A model generated the notes under the pieces. The model saw nothing but the letters and a program-made list of their open reading frames with translations. It did not search any database and had not been told where the DNA came from. Position numbers and translations under genes: made by a program. A stretch of 43,167 nucleotides of DNA from Inquilinus limosus (lineage in GTDB: Bacteria; Pseudomonadota; Alphaproteobacteria; DSM-16000; Inquilinaceae). Positions 35,314 to 43,167 of the stretch are shown piece after piece (positions within the stretch are counted from its first letter, which is position 1; each line of letters begins with the position of its first letter). Location of the stretch: the NCBI RefSeq assembly GCF_002195995.1, contig NZ_NHON01000011.1:114806-157972 (forward strand), read 5' to 3'.

Positions 35314-35377
35314 GCATGAAAGTCCGGCGCGACCGCCCTCCCCGTCCCTCCAACCGGCACCGTCCACGGCTCGACTG

Positions 35378-35935
35378 ATGTTCCGCGTCCTCCGCATGGC
35401 GATGTCCGCCGCCGCCATGCTGGCCCTCGCCTGCAGCGCCTCCGCGGCCCCGGTGGGCTATGAGGACCCCCATATCCTCCGGATCGAGAGCTCCCCGGGC
35501 CAGGCGATCGCCACCTACACGCCGGAGCAGATCAGGACCGACTTCCCGCAGCGGGTGATCGAGACCGGGACGCCGTGGACCGAGGGCGGCGAGACGATCC
35601 GCTATCGCGGCCCGGACCTGAAGGCGGTGCTGGACCGCAGCGGCCTGGGCGATGCACGATCGATCGACGTCTTCGCCTATGACGATTTCATCACCGCCAT
35701 CCGCATGGACGAGATCTCGCAATACCAGCCGATCCTGGCGATCGAGCGCGGCTGCACCGGGGCGGACCACAAGAGCGGCCGCTGCGCCGAGGGGCAGGAG
35801 TTCCGGCCGCTCGACCTGGCGGATTCCGGGCCCTATTCGATCATCTGGCCGCTCGACCAGCTGCCCAAATCCTACACCGCCGGGCGCAACGCGATCTGGG
35901 TCTGGTTCGTCGTCGCGCTGAGGCCCGGGCAGTGA
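35378..35935 (+). CDS. Secreted molybdopterin-binding-domain-like protein
   Basis: A 185-residue exported protein. Signal peptide: about residues 1-24 (AMLALACSASA, cleaved before APVGYED). The mature part follows the pattern of the small sulfite-oxidase-fold oxidoreductase domain. This includes TPEQIRTDFPQRVIETGTPW, then YRGPDLKAVLDRSGLG, VFAYDDFITAIRMDEI, and near the end DSGPYSIIWPLDQLP with a WVWF strand. It is far smaller than catalytic SorA or MsrP, and only Cys at about 127 and 136 are available in the mature region. A true molybdenum cofactor site is therefore doubtful. Its stop overlaps the GTG of the kinase gene (GTGA), so it probably works as a periplasmic signal-binding partner. 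Confidence 0.7.
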   Translation: MFRVLRMAMSAAAMLALACSASAAPVGYEDPHILRIESSPGQAIATYTPEQIRTDFPQRVIETGTPWTEGGETIRYRGPDLKAVLDRSGLGDARSIDVFAYDDFITAIRMDEISQYQPILAIERGCTGADHKSGRCAEGQEFRPLDLADSGPYSIIWPLDQLPKSYTAGRNAIWVWFVVALRPGQ

Positions 35936-37230
35936 TCAGGCTCCCGTCCCTCCGGGGGCTGCGCCGCTGGCTGGACGTCGTGCCCTATGTCGGGCTGGTC
36001 GTGGCCATCCTGCTGGGCTCCTGGTCGTTCATGCGGTCCGAGCATTACCGGGAGGAGACCGACATCCTCCTGATGCAGTCCTACGAGGTGCAGTGGCGGG
36101 GCTCGCAGATCCGGGAGCGGCTGGCCAACATCGTCGGGCTGCTGCGCCTGTCGATGGCGACGCGGCAGCGGCAGCCCCAGCTGTCGCAGGAGGTCGGGCT
36201 GCTGCAGTTCAACATGGTGGCGCTGCGCAACCTGCAATATATCGACCATTTCCTGGATCCGCAGGACTTCGCCCGGCTGGACAGCAGCATCCAGACCATC
36301 AAGACCCGGATCCTGCCCAATCTGGGCGCGGCGGAGAACGACCAGGAGACGCTGGATTTCCTGACCGACATCCAGCAGGACATGTTCCAGGTCTCCGGCA
36401 CCACCGGGGCGCACAGCCGCACGCTGAACGAGACCGCGCATATCGCCGAGAACGCGCTGCGCAACATGGCGATCTTCGTGCTGGCGCTGGCGGCGGTGAT
36501 CGTGGTCGGGGTGATCATCCACCAGCAGTCGATGATGGCGCGGCGCAAGGACCAGCAGATCCGCTCCTTCGCCTCGCTGTTCGCGCACATGACCCGGTCG
36601 CGGGTCGCGGCGCTGGCGCTGTTCATCAAGAGCCTGCGCGACGGCCAGGCGCCGGATCCGGAGCTGGTGGCCGCCGCCTCGCGCGCCGCGACGGAGCTGG
36701 ACGACATCAACAACGGCCTGCTGAAGATCGCCTATTCGGCCAAGCCGAGCCGGACCGTGGCGCTGCAGAGCATCCTCGACGCCCTGTCGCAGGACCATGG
36801 CGGCCGGATCCAGTTCGACGTGCCGGAAGAGGCAAGGGCGGCGCTGGTGGCCTCGCCGCAGTTCCACCTGATCCTGGACGAGCTGATCCGCAACGCCGAG
36901 CATGCCGTGGCCGCGGCCGGGAAGCCGGAGTCCCGCGTCGTCCTGCGCGCCCGGCTGACCCACCGCTTCCCCTTCGGGCGGCGGCTGGTGCTGGAGGTGA
37001 TCGACAACGGCCTCGGCATGTCGGCCGCGGTGCGCGCCAAGGCGACCGAGCCGTTCTTCTCGATGCGGGCCGGCAGCCATGTCGGGCTGGGCCTGACCGG
37101 CTGCGCCGAGATGGTCAAGGCGCTGGGCGGCCGCTTCCGCATCGACTCCGCGGAAGGCCGCGGTACCTCGGTGCGGATTCTCTACCCGCTGCCGCGCCGG
37201 GACAGGCCGGATCAGCGCGCAGCCGCCTGA
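35932..37230 (+). CDS. Membrane histidine-kinase-like protein with degenerate H-box
   Basis: A 432-residue inner-membrane protein. TM1 is near 17-34, followed by an all-helical periplasmic domain of about 140 residues. TM2 is near 178-197. Next comes a helical dimerisation region whose only H-box candidate is His219 in FAHMTRSRVAALALF, lacking the usual E-x-R-TP. The HATPase domain is complete: N-box Asn321 in DELIRNAEHAV, G1 DNGLGM at 358-363, and G2 GSHVGLGLTG. It could phosphorylate the LuxR-type regulator encoded 1 kb upstream. The start GTG overlaps the preceding stop, so translation is coupled to the secreted protein. Confidence 0.85.
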   Translation: MIRLPSLRGLRRWLDVVPYVGLVVAILLGSWSFMRSEHYREETDILLMQSYEVQWRGSQIRERLANIVGLLRLSMATRQRQPQLSQEVGLLQFNMVALRNLQYIDHFLDPQDFARLDSSIQTIKTRILPNLGAAENDQETLDFLTDIQQDMFQVSGTTGAHSRTLNETAHIAENALRNMAIFVLALAAVIVVGVIIHQQSMMARRKDQQIRSFASLFAHMTRSRVAALALFIKSLRDGQAPDPELVAAASRAATELDDINNGLLKIAYSAKPSRTVALQSILDALSQDHGGRIQFDVPEEARAALVASPQFHLILDELIRNAEHAVAAAGKPESRVVLRARLTHRFPFGRRLVLEVIDNGLGMSAAVRAKATEPFFSMRAGSHVGLGLTGCAEMVKALGGRFRIDSAEGRGTSVRILYPLPRRDRPDQRAAA

Positions 37231-37234
37231 CGGC

Positions 37235-37798
37235 TCACCGCACCGCCTGCCGCTGCCACTCCTCCTCGAGCATGGCGAAGATCAGCTCGTCGCCCCAGAC
37301 GCCGTTGAAGCGATCGTTCTGGACCAGATGCGCCTCCTGGCGCATGCCGAGCCGCCGGAGGACATTGACCGACCCGGTGTTCAGCGCGTCGCAGCGGGCG
37401 AAGATGCGGTGGAAGCCGAACCGGCCGAAGCCCAGGCCCAGCACCGCCCGCGCCGCCTCGGTGGCATAGCCGCGGCCGCCGGCCTCGGGCGCGAAGGTGT
37501 AGCCGATCTCGGCCTGCCGGGCCTCGCGGCTGACCCATTTCAGCACCACGTCGCCGAGCAGGGCGCGGGTGTCGCGGCCTTCCACCGCCAGCACCAGATC
37601 ATCGCCCTCGCCCTCGAATTTCAGCGTGCCGAACCGCTCCAGCGCCGCCCGCGACTGCTCCGGCGTGCGCGGGTCGCGGTACAGGTAGCGGGCGACCTCC
37701 GGCAGGCGGTGATAGCCGTGAAAGGCCTCGAAATCCTCCGGCACGAAGCGGCGGAGGATCAGCCTCTCGGTCTCGACCGGCACGATCGGATCCGGCAT
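37235..37798 (-). CDS. GNAT-family N-acetyltransferase (RimJ/RimL type)
   Basis: A 187-residue acetyl-CoA-dependent acetyltransferase of the RimJ/RimL (Acetyltransf_3) branch. It opens with TERLILRRFVPEDFEAFHGY. The beta-strand EIGYTFAPEAGGRGYATEAARAVL near residues 95-116 holds the pyrophosphate-binding loop (GGRGYA). The segment ARCDALNTGSVNVLRRLGM near 133-151 is the usual C-terminal signature. The substrate, protein N-terminus or small amine, is not predictable. It is convergent with the kinase gene across four bases. Confidence 0.9.
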   Translation of the reverse strand: MPDPIVPVETERLILRRFVPEDFEAFHGYHRLPEVARYLYRDPRTPEQSRAALERFGTLKFEGEGDDLVLAVEGRDTRALLGDVVLKWVSREARQAEIGYTFAPEAGGRGYATEAARAVLGLGFGRFGFHRIFARCDALNTGSVNVLRRLGMRQEAHLVQNDRFNGVWGDELIFAMLEEEWQRQAVR

Positions 37799-37875
37799 CG
37801 CGGCGCCCCTGGGTGAGTCGGCGGAACGATCCGTCGTACAACCGCAGCGGCGGGTCGCTCAATGATTCCCGTCAC

Positions 37876-38970
37876 TCACGCCGTCAGCGCGCGGCAGTCG
37901 GCGGCGGCCCAGCCGACGGTCACGGCCTCGCCCGCCGCCAGGGCCGGACGGCCATCGGCGTTCGGCAGCTTCAGCACGAAGTCGTCGCGACCCAGCAGCG
38001 ACAGCCGGGCCCTTGTGTGGTCGCCGTGGAAGATCAACTCCTCGATCCGGGCCGGGAAGCGGTTCGGCCCGGCCTCGGCGCCGGGCGCCAGCCGCACCCG
38101 CTCCGGGCGGATCGACAGGGTGGCGCGGGCCCCCTGCCCGGCCGCCCCGACCGGCGTCGCCAGCACCGAGAAGCCGCCGTCGACCGCGACCGTGCACTGC
38201 CCGCCCGCCAGGGCCTCGACCGTCCCGGCCAGCTTGTTGTTCTCGCCGATGAACTGGGCGACGAAGGCGGTCTCCGGCCGGTCGTACAAATCGTCCGGCG
38301 CCGCCAGCTGGTCGATCCCGCCCTCATGGAACACGGCGATGCGGTCCGACATGGTCAGCGCCTCGCCCTGGTCGTGGGTGACATAGACCACGGTGACGCC
38401 GAGCGAGCGGTGCAGGTGCTTGATCTCGAGCTGCATATGCTCGCGCAGCTGCTTGTCGAGCGCGCCCAAGGGCTCGTCCATCAGCACCAGCCGCGGCTCG
38501 AACACCAATGCGCGGGCCAGGGCCACCCGCTGCTGCTGCCCACCCGAGAGTTGGGCCGGGCGGCGGCCGCCGAAGCCGGCCAGCTTGACCATGTCGAGCG
38601 CGCGCTCGACCCGCTTCTCCGCATCCGCGCCGCCGATGCCGCGGACCTTGAGCGGGAAGGCCACGTTCTCGCGCACGGTCATATGCGGGAACAGCGCGTA
38701 GTTCTGGAACACCATGCCGATGTCGCGGCGCCAGGGCGGCAGCGCGTCGATCGCCTTGCCCTCCAGCAGGATGCGGCCTCGTGTGGGCGTCTCGAACCCG
38801 GCCAGCATCATCAGCGTCGTGGTCTTGCCCGAGCCGGAGGGGCCGAGCAGGGTCAGGAACTCGCCCTGCCGGATGGCGAGGTCCAGCCCGCGCACCACCA
38901 GCGTCTCGCCGTCATAGGTCTTGGCCACGTCGACGAAGTCGACGAAGGCCCCCGTTTCCCTGTCCGCCAT
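37876..38970 (-). CDS. Spermidine/putrescine-type ABC transporter ATP-binding protein
   Basis: A 364-residue ATPase of the PotA branch. Walker A is [10 protein letters not shown] near residue 43, the Q-loop is MVFQNYALFPHM, the signature is [15 protein letters not shown] near 142, and Walker B is LVLMDEPLGALD near 162. The switch His is in YVTHDQGEAL. The C-terminal TOBE-type domain (about 240-364) contains SIRPERVRL and QFIGENNKL, typical of polyamine or related opine/amine importers. It stands alone: no permease or binding-protein gene flanks it. It may serve a transporter encoded elsewhere. It is unlikely to be the missing ATPase of the sugar operon, since sugar ATPases have a different C-terminal style. 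Confidence 0.88.
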   Translation of the reverse strand: MADRETGAFVDFVDVAKTYDGETLVVRGLDLAIRQGEFLTLLGPSGSGKTTTLMMLAGFETPTRGRILLEGKAIDALPPWRRDIGMVFQNYALFPHMTVRENVAFPLKVRGIGGADAEKRVERALDMVKLAGFGGRRPAQLSGGQQQRVALARALVFEPRLVLMDEPLGALDKQLREHMQLEIKHLHRSLGVTVVYVTHDQGEALTMSDRIAVFHEGGIDQLAAPDDLYDRPETAFVAQFIGENNKLAGTVEALAGGQCTVAVDGGFSVLATPVGAAGQGARATLSIRPERVRLAPGAEAGPNRFPARIEELIFHGDHTRARLSLLGRDDFVLKLPNADGRPALAAGEAVTVGWAAADCRALTA

Positions 38971-39127
38971 GCCGCCCCTGTCTTGATTCTTGTCCGGTGC
39001 CTCGGTCAGCCCCGCATGACAGAAGGAAGTGCTGTCGGGGTCAAGCCTCGGCGTGCCGCACCTGGAATGAGATGGCTTGAGGTCCGGTCACGTCGGAGGC
39101 CGGCAAGATGTCGAGCGTCTTCTCGTA

Positions 39128-39261
39128 TTGCCTCTCCCGCGTGGCGGGAGAGGTCGGGCTCGCGCAGCGAGACCGGGTGAGGGCTGGTCCCGGCCTCGAC
39201 AAACTCCCCTCACCCGGAGCCGCTTCGCGTCTCCGACCTCTCCCGCAAGCGGGAGAGGCAA
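39128..39261. repeat. Dispersed palindromic repeat, CTCTCCC family (second copy)
   Basis: The ends TTGCCTCTCCCGC (39128-39140) and GCGGGAGAGGCAA (39249-39261) are exact 13-base inverted complements. Internal arms include CCTCTCCCGC/GCGGGAGAGG at the left, CTCGCGCAGCGAG, and a central GGTGAGGG/CCCTCACC pair. It occupies most of the 356-base gap between a solitary ATPase gene and a PLP enzyme gene; nothing else is seen there. Confidence 0.88.
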
Positions 39262-39326
39262 TCTCTTACCGCCTCGATGCGATGGGACGGCCGATCTGGC
39301 CTAAACTTATCCCGCGCTGGCCCGGA

Positions 39327-40472
39327 CTACTCCGCCAACGCCTGCTCCAGGTCGGCAATCAAGTCCTCCACCGCCTCGATGCCGATCGACAGGCGCAGCA
39401 GGTCGTCGGGCACCGTGCCGTCCTCCTTCTCGATCGTCGCGCGGTGTTCGATCAGGCTCTCGACCCCGCCCAGCGAGGTGGCGCGGATGAAGATGCCGAC
39501 GCGGGAGATCGCCCGCAGCGCCGCCTGCCGCCCGCCGGCCAGGCGCAGCGACAGCATGCCGCCGAAGCCGCCCTCCATCTGCCGCGCCGCGACGGCGTGG
39601 CCGGGGAAGCCCGGCAGGCCGGGATAGCAGATTTGCGCCACCGCCGGATGGCCGTCGAAACGCTCGGCGATGCGCTGGGCGGAAGCGCTGGCGGCGCGCA
39701 CCCGGACGAACAAAGTGCGCATGCCGCGCAGCAGCAGCCAGGCCTCGAACGGCCCCAGCACCGGGCCGGCCAGGAAGCGGATGCGGCCGATGCGCTGCCA
39801 CAGCGGGCCGTCCGCCGCCGCCACCATCGCGCCGGCCACCACGTCGGAATGGCCGTTCAGGTATTTGGTGGCGGAGTGGACGACGAGGTCGGCGCCATGG
39901 GCGATCGGCCGGCACAAGGCCGGCGAGGCCGAGGTGTTGTCGACCGCCAGCAGCGCCCCGGCCTGATGGGCGATGGCGGCGGCGGCGGCGATGTCGGTGA
40001 CCGACCAGACCGGGTTCGCCGGGGTCTCGACATAGACCAGCCTGGTCACCCCCGGCCGGATCGCGGCGCGCAGGGCGTCGAGGTCGGTGGTGTCGACCAG
40101 GTCGCAGGCCAGGCCCCAGGGGATCAGCAGCTCGCGCAGCAGCTTCCCGGTGCCGAAATACATGTCGCGCGAGCAGATCACGTGGTCGCCCGGCGCCAGC
40201 GCCTGGAACAGCGCCGCGATCGCCGCCATGCCGGAGGCGAACAGCATCGCCGCCGATCCGCCCTCCAGCCGCGCCAGCAGCGCCTCGGCCTGCAGATAGG
40301 TCGGGTTGTCGTCGCGGCTGTAGCCGCGGCCGCCGACCTGGGCGTAGGCGGCGTCGCGGGCATAGGTCGAGGACGGGTGGATCGGCGGCACGATCGCGCC
40401 GGTGTCGCCGCAGAGATAGCCGTCGAGGCGGGCGGCGAGGGTTTCGGGGCGGCAGGGCGGCCGATCGACCAT
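39327..40472 (-). CDS. PLP-dependent trans-sulfuration enzyme (cystathionine gamma-synthase/lyase family)
   Basis: A 381-residue enzyme of the Cys/Met metabolism PLP family. Key residues: the YSRDDNPTYLQAEALLARLEGG start region near 51-72, VYVETPANP near 147, Asp178 in LAVDNTSASP, and the PLP Lys203 in VVHSATKYLNGHSD. The C-terminal signature ATSLGGVESLIEHRA is near residues 330-345. It interconverts sulfur amino acids such as cystathionine, homocysteine and cysteine; synthase versus lyase cannot be settled from sequence alone. The start is at ATG 40472. It is divergent from the DUF3553 gene. The sulfate transporter nearby is a related function but is on the other strand. Confidence 0.9.
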   Translation of the reverse strand: MVDRPPCRPETLAARLDGYLCGDTGAIVPPIHPSSTYARDAAYAQVGGRGYSRDDNPTYLQAEALLARLEGGSAAMLFASGMAAIAALFQALAPGDHVICSRDMYFGTGKLLRELLIPWGLACDLVDTTDLDALRAAIRPGVTRLVYVETPANPVWSVTDIAAAAAIAHQAGALLAVDNTSASPALCRPIAHGADLVVHSATKYLNGHSDVVAGAMVAAADGPLWQRIGRIRFLAGPVLGPFEAWLLLRGMRTLFVRVRAASASAQRIAERFDGHPAVAQICYPGLPGFPGHAVAARQMEGGFGGMLSLRLAGGRQAALRAISRVGIFIRATSLGGVESLIEHRATIEKEDGTVPDDLLRLSIGIEAVEDLIADLEQALAE

Positions 40473-40562
40473 GGGAACTCCGAAATGCCTTCCGGGTGTA
40501 ACGCCCCTGACGCGGCCCTGCAATCCGTGGCAACGTGGCCGTGAAGCCTTGGGAGCTTGTTG

Positions 40563-40760
40563 ATGGCGTTCGAGAACGGTTTCGGGATCGATCTGGGGCT
40601 GGCGCCCGGCATGTGGGTGCGGCACCCGGACCAGCCCGACTGGGGCCCCGGCCAGGTGCAGTCGGTGATCGGCAGCCGGATCACGGTGAATTTCGAGAAT
40701 CGCGGCAAGGTGCTGATCGACGGCTCGGTGATCCGGCTGGAACCGGCGGAGGACCGATAG
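40563..40760 (+). CDS. DUF3553 domain protein
   Basis: A 65-residue protein consisting of one DUF3553 domain: LAPGMWVRHPDQPDWGPGQVQSVIG followed by RITVNFENRGKVLID. The fold resembles the small SH3-like barrel of CarD/TRCF type that appears in UvrD-like helicases and transcription-coupling proteins. Binding to RNA polymerase or nucleic acid is inference. The ATG at 40563 has GGGAG seven bases upstream. Followed by a long palindromic repeat. Confidence 0.88.
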   Translation: MAFENGFGIDLGLAPGMWVRHPDQPDWGPGQVQSVIGSRITVNFENRGKVLIDGSVIRLEPAEDR

Positions 40761-40775
40761 AGGCAGTTCCCCCTT

Positions 40776-40865
40776 TGTCATTGCCGGGCTTGACCCGGCA
40801 ATCCAGGGGCCCCCAGAGCGGCTCTTGAAAGCCCCTGGATCCTCGGGTCAAGCCCGAGGATGACA
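40776..40865. repeat. Long palindromic repeat, third family (GTCATTGCCGGGCTTGACC)
   Basis: The left arm (TGTCATTGCCGGGCTTGACC) and the right arm (ending GGGTCAAGCCCGAGGATGACA) are complementary with a few mismatches. The inner arms ATCCAGGGGC and GCCCCTGGAT pair around a central loop. It is related in plan to the CATTGCGAGCG family through the shared ATCCAGGGGC core, but its outer arms differ. It may terminate DUF3553 transcription. Confidence 0.85.
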
Positions 40866-41010
40866 GTGAGGGGTGGGCCCTCCCATAATACAATCACCAA
40901 CCGTTTAATATTGCCACGTTGTCTGACGCTTCGTGGATTTTCCGCTGGCGCGCATTCCACGCTCCGCTATGATGGAAGCCCTTTATTTACATTAAACACG
41001 AGCAAAATCG
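40866..41010 (+). promoter_or_regulatory. AT-rich leader of the sulfate-uptake operon
   Basis: This 145-base leader before cysA has a TATGAT element (40968-40973) that fits a -10, but no good -35 at 17 bases. That suggests activator dependence, for instance on a CysB/Cbl-like protein. CGTGGA (40932-40937) and TCCACG (40956-40961) form an inverted repeat just upstream. No riboswitch fold was recognised. Confidence 0.35.
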
Positions 41011-42075
<1,065 letters not shown>

Positions 42076-42097
42076 GCATTCCTCCAAGGAGATTTCG

Positions 42098-43099
42098 ATG
42101 AAGCGTTCCTTCCTGGCGCTGGCCGTCGCGGCCGGCCTGTTCGGCGGTGCGGCCGCGGCGCAGGCCCAGACCACCATCCTCAACGCCTCCTTCGATGTCG
42201 GGCGCGAGCTGTTCGTCGACATCAACCCGGCCTTCCAGACCTATTGGAAGGGCAAGTCCGGCCAGGATGTGACGGTCGAGCAGTCGCATGCCGGCACCTC
42301 GAAGCAGGCGCGGTCGATCCTGGAAGGGCTGCAGGCCGATGTCGTCACCTTCAACCAGGCGACCGACATCACGGCGCTGGAGAAGGGCGGCGCGGTCAAG
42401 CCGGGCTGGCAGGCCGCCTTCCCGAACGGCGCCTCGCCCTACTATTCCTTCCCAGCCTTCCTGGTGCGCAAGGGCAACCCGAAGGGCATCAAGGACTGGG
42501 GCGACCTGGCGCGCGACGACGTGCAGGCGGTGTTCCCGAACCCGAAGACCTCCGGCAACGCCCGCTACACCTACCTCGCCGCCTATGCCTGGGCGCTGAA
42601 GGCCAATGGCGGCGACCAGCAGAAGGCGCAGGATTTCGTCAAGACCGTGCTGTCGCATGTGCCCGTCTTCGACACCGGCGGGCGCGGCGCCACCACCACC
42701 TTCGTCGAGCGCGAGACCGGCGACGTGCTGATCACCTTCGAGGCCGAGACCCGCGGCATCCAGAAGGAATACGGCGACCGCGGCTTCGAGGTGGTGGTGC
42801 CGCCGACCAGCCTGAAGGCCGATTTCCCGGTGGCGGTGGTCGACAAGGTCGCCGACGCCCGCGGCACGGCGGAGCTGGCCCGCGGCTATCTCGACTTCCT
42901 GTACCAGCCGGCGGGGCAGGAGATCCTGGCCGAGCATTTCTACCGCCCGACCCTGGCCGAGGTCGCGGCCAAGCATGCCGACCAGTTCCCGGCGATCACG
43001 CTGGCGACGGTCGACGAGGTGTTCGGCGGCTGGGACAAGGTGAATGCCGAGCATTTCGCCTCCGGCGGCATCCTCGACACCGTCTTCGTGAACCAGTGA
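42098..43099 (+). CDS. sbp: Sulfate ABC transporter substrate-binding protein
   Basis: A 333-residue periplasmic receptor for sulfate (or thiosulfate, if CysP-like). Signal peptide: about residues 1-24 (ending AAAAQAQ before TTILNASFD). Conserved sulfate-binding family segments include QSHAGTSKQARSI, ADVVTFNQATDI, FLVRKGNPKGIKDW, NPKTSGNARY, DTGGRGATTTFVERETGDVLI and DEVFGGW near the C-terminus. The ATG at 42098 has a strong ribosome site (AAGGAG) and lies 22 bases after cysA. It hands sulfate to the CysTW permease powered by CysA. The Sbp-versus-CysP distinction is not settled. Confidence 0.92.
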   Translation: MKRSFLALAVAAGLFGGAAAAQAQTTILNASFDVGRELFVDINPAFQTYWKGKSGQDVTVEQSHAGTSKQARSILEGLQADVVTFNQATDITALEKGGAVKPGWQAAFPNGASPYYSFPAFLVRKGNPKGIKDWGDLARDDVQAVFPNPKTSGNARYTYLAAYAWALKANGGDQQKAQDFVKTVLSHVPVFDTGGRGATTTFVERETGDVLITFEAETRGIQKEYGDRGFEVVVPPTSLKADFPVAVVDKVADARGTAELARGYLDFLYQPAGQEILAEHFYRPTLAEVAAKHADQFPAITLATVDEVFGGWDKVNAEHFASGGILDTVFVNQ

Positions 43100-43137
43100 G
43101 CCAGGTCGAGATGGCGGCCCCCCTCTCCTTGCTTCCT

Positions 43138-43167
43138 TCGAGTCCCCCCTCCCCTTGCGGGAGGGGG
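43138..43167. repeat. Start of a CTCTCCC-type palindromic repeat at the window edge
   Basis: CCCCCTCCCCTTGCGGGAGGGGG at the very end contains the inverted pair CCCCTCC/GGGAGGGG. It resembles the repeat families at 9503 and 39128 and is cut by the window. Confidence 0.55.

Noticed and set aside
37876-38970. PotA-like ATPase as the missing ATPase of the sugar operon
   Set aside because: Its C-terminal domain has polyamine-type features (QFIGENNKL) and it lies 25 kb away with no shared regulation.
40866-41010. SAM or other sulfur-linked riboswitch before cysA
   Set aside because: No conserved aptamer core or terminator fold was recognised; only an isolated 6-base inverted repeat is present.

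Overview
The window is a high-GC, gene-dense chromosomal segment whose gene content points to an alphaproteobacterium of the Rhodospirillales/Azospirillum-Inquilinus type: a PAS_5 protein, DUF3553, a Zur-type palindrome before an aztD-like gene, a dimethylglycine/sarcosine-type dehydrogenase, and dispersed alphaproteobacterial palindromic repeats. The species assignment is inference. No rRNA, tRNA, CRISPR array or complete insertion sequence was seen.

Region by region. 1-3.9 kb holds cydDC (cytochrome bd assembly exporter; cydD lacks its first codons at the window edge) and a DUF454 membrane protein. 3.9-6.1 kb holds an OmpR-type two-component system preceded by a palindrome of the copper-responsive CusR type. 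6.1-7.6 kb holds a glutathione transferase, ArsR regulator and START-like (AHSA1) operon with two matching palindromes in front. 7.7-13.4 kb is a sugar-uptake operon (GH4 alpha-galactosidase-like enzyme, solute-binding protein, two permeases) divergent from an AraC regulator; it has no ATPase of its own. 13.5-18 kb holds CDP-diacylglycerol pyrophosphatase, an orphan aztD-like zinc metallochaperone behind a Zur-like box, and a GH3 beta-glucosidase. 18.1-25.6 kb holds a DegP/HtrA protease with a strong terminator, a tiny membrane protein, a PAS_5 protein, a class II glutamine amidotransferase, a fused FAD/GcvT dehydrogenase and a D-2-hydroxyacid dehydrogenase.

25.7-34.6 kb is the accessory part: repeats, an unrecognised conserved-looking protein, an aldo/keto reductase, then an AT-rich island carrying one large single-chain restriction-modification enzyme of the MmeI (type IIL) kind with its own promoter. 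After it come a divergent HxlR/flavodoxin-like reductase pair, a lytic transglycosylase, and a DUF736 protein of a family usually found on plasmids and conjugative elements.

34.6-37.2 kb is a three-gene signalling cassette: a LuxR-type response regulator, a secreted protein resembling the molybdopterin-binding (sulfite-oxidase) fold, and a membrane histidine-kinase-like protein with a degenerate H-box. 37.2-43.2 kb holds a GNAT acetyltransferase, a solitary PotA-type ATPase, a PLP trans-sulfuration enzyme, a DUF3553 protein, and the start of a sulfate-uptake operon (cysA, then the sulfate-binding protein) that runs towards the window edge.

The items most worth follow-up are the MmeI-like island, the regulator/secreted-protein/kinase cassette, the Zur-controlled aztD away from any zinc transporter, and the paired GTTTCC-N6-GGAAAC operators.
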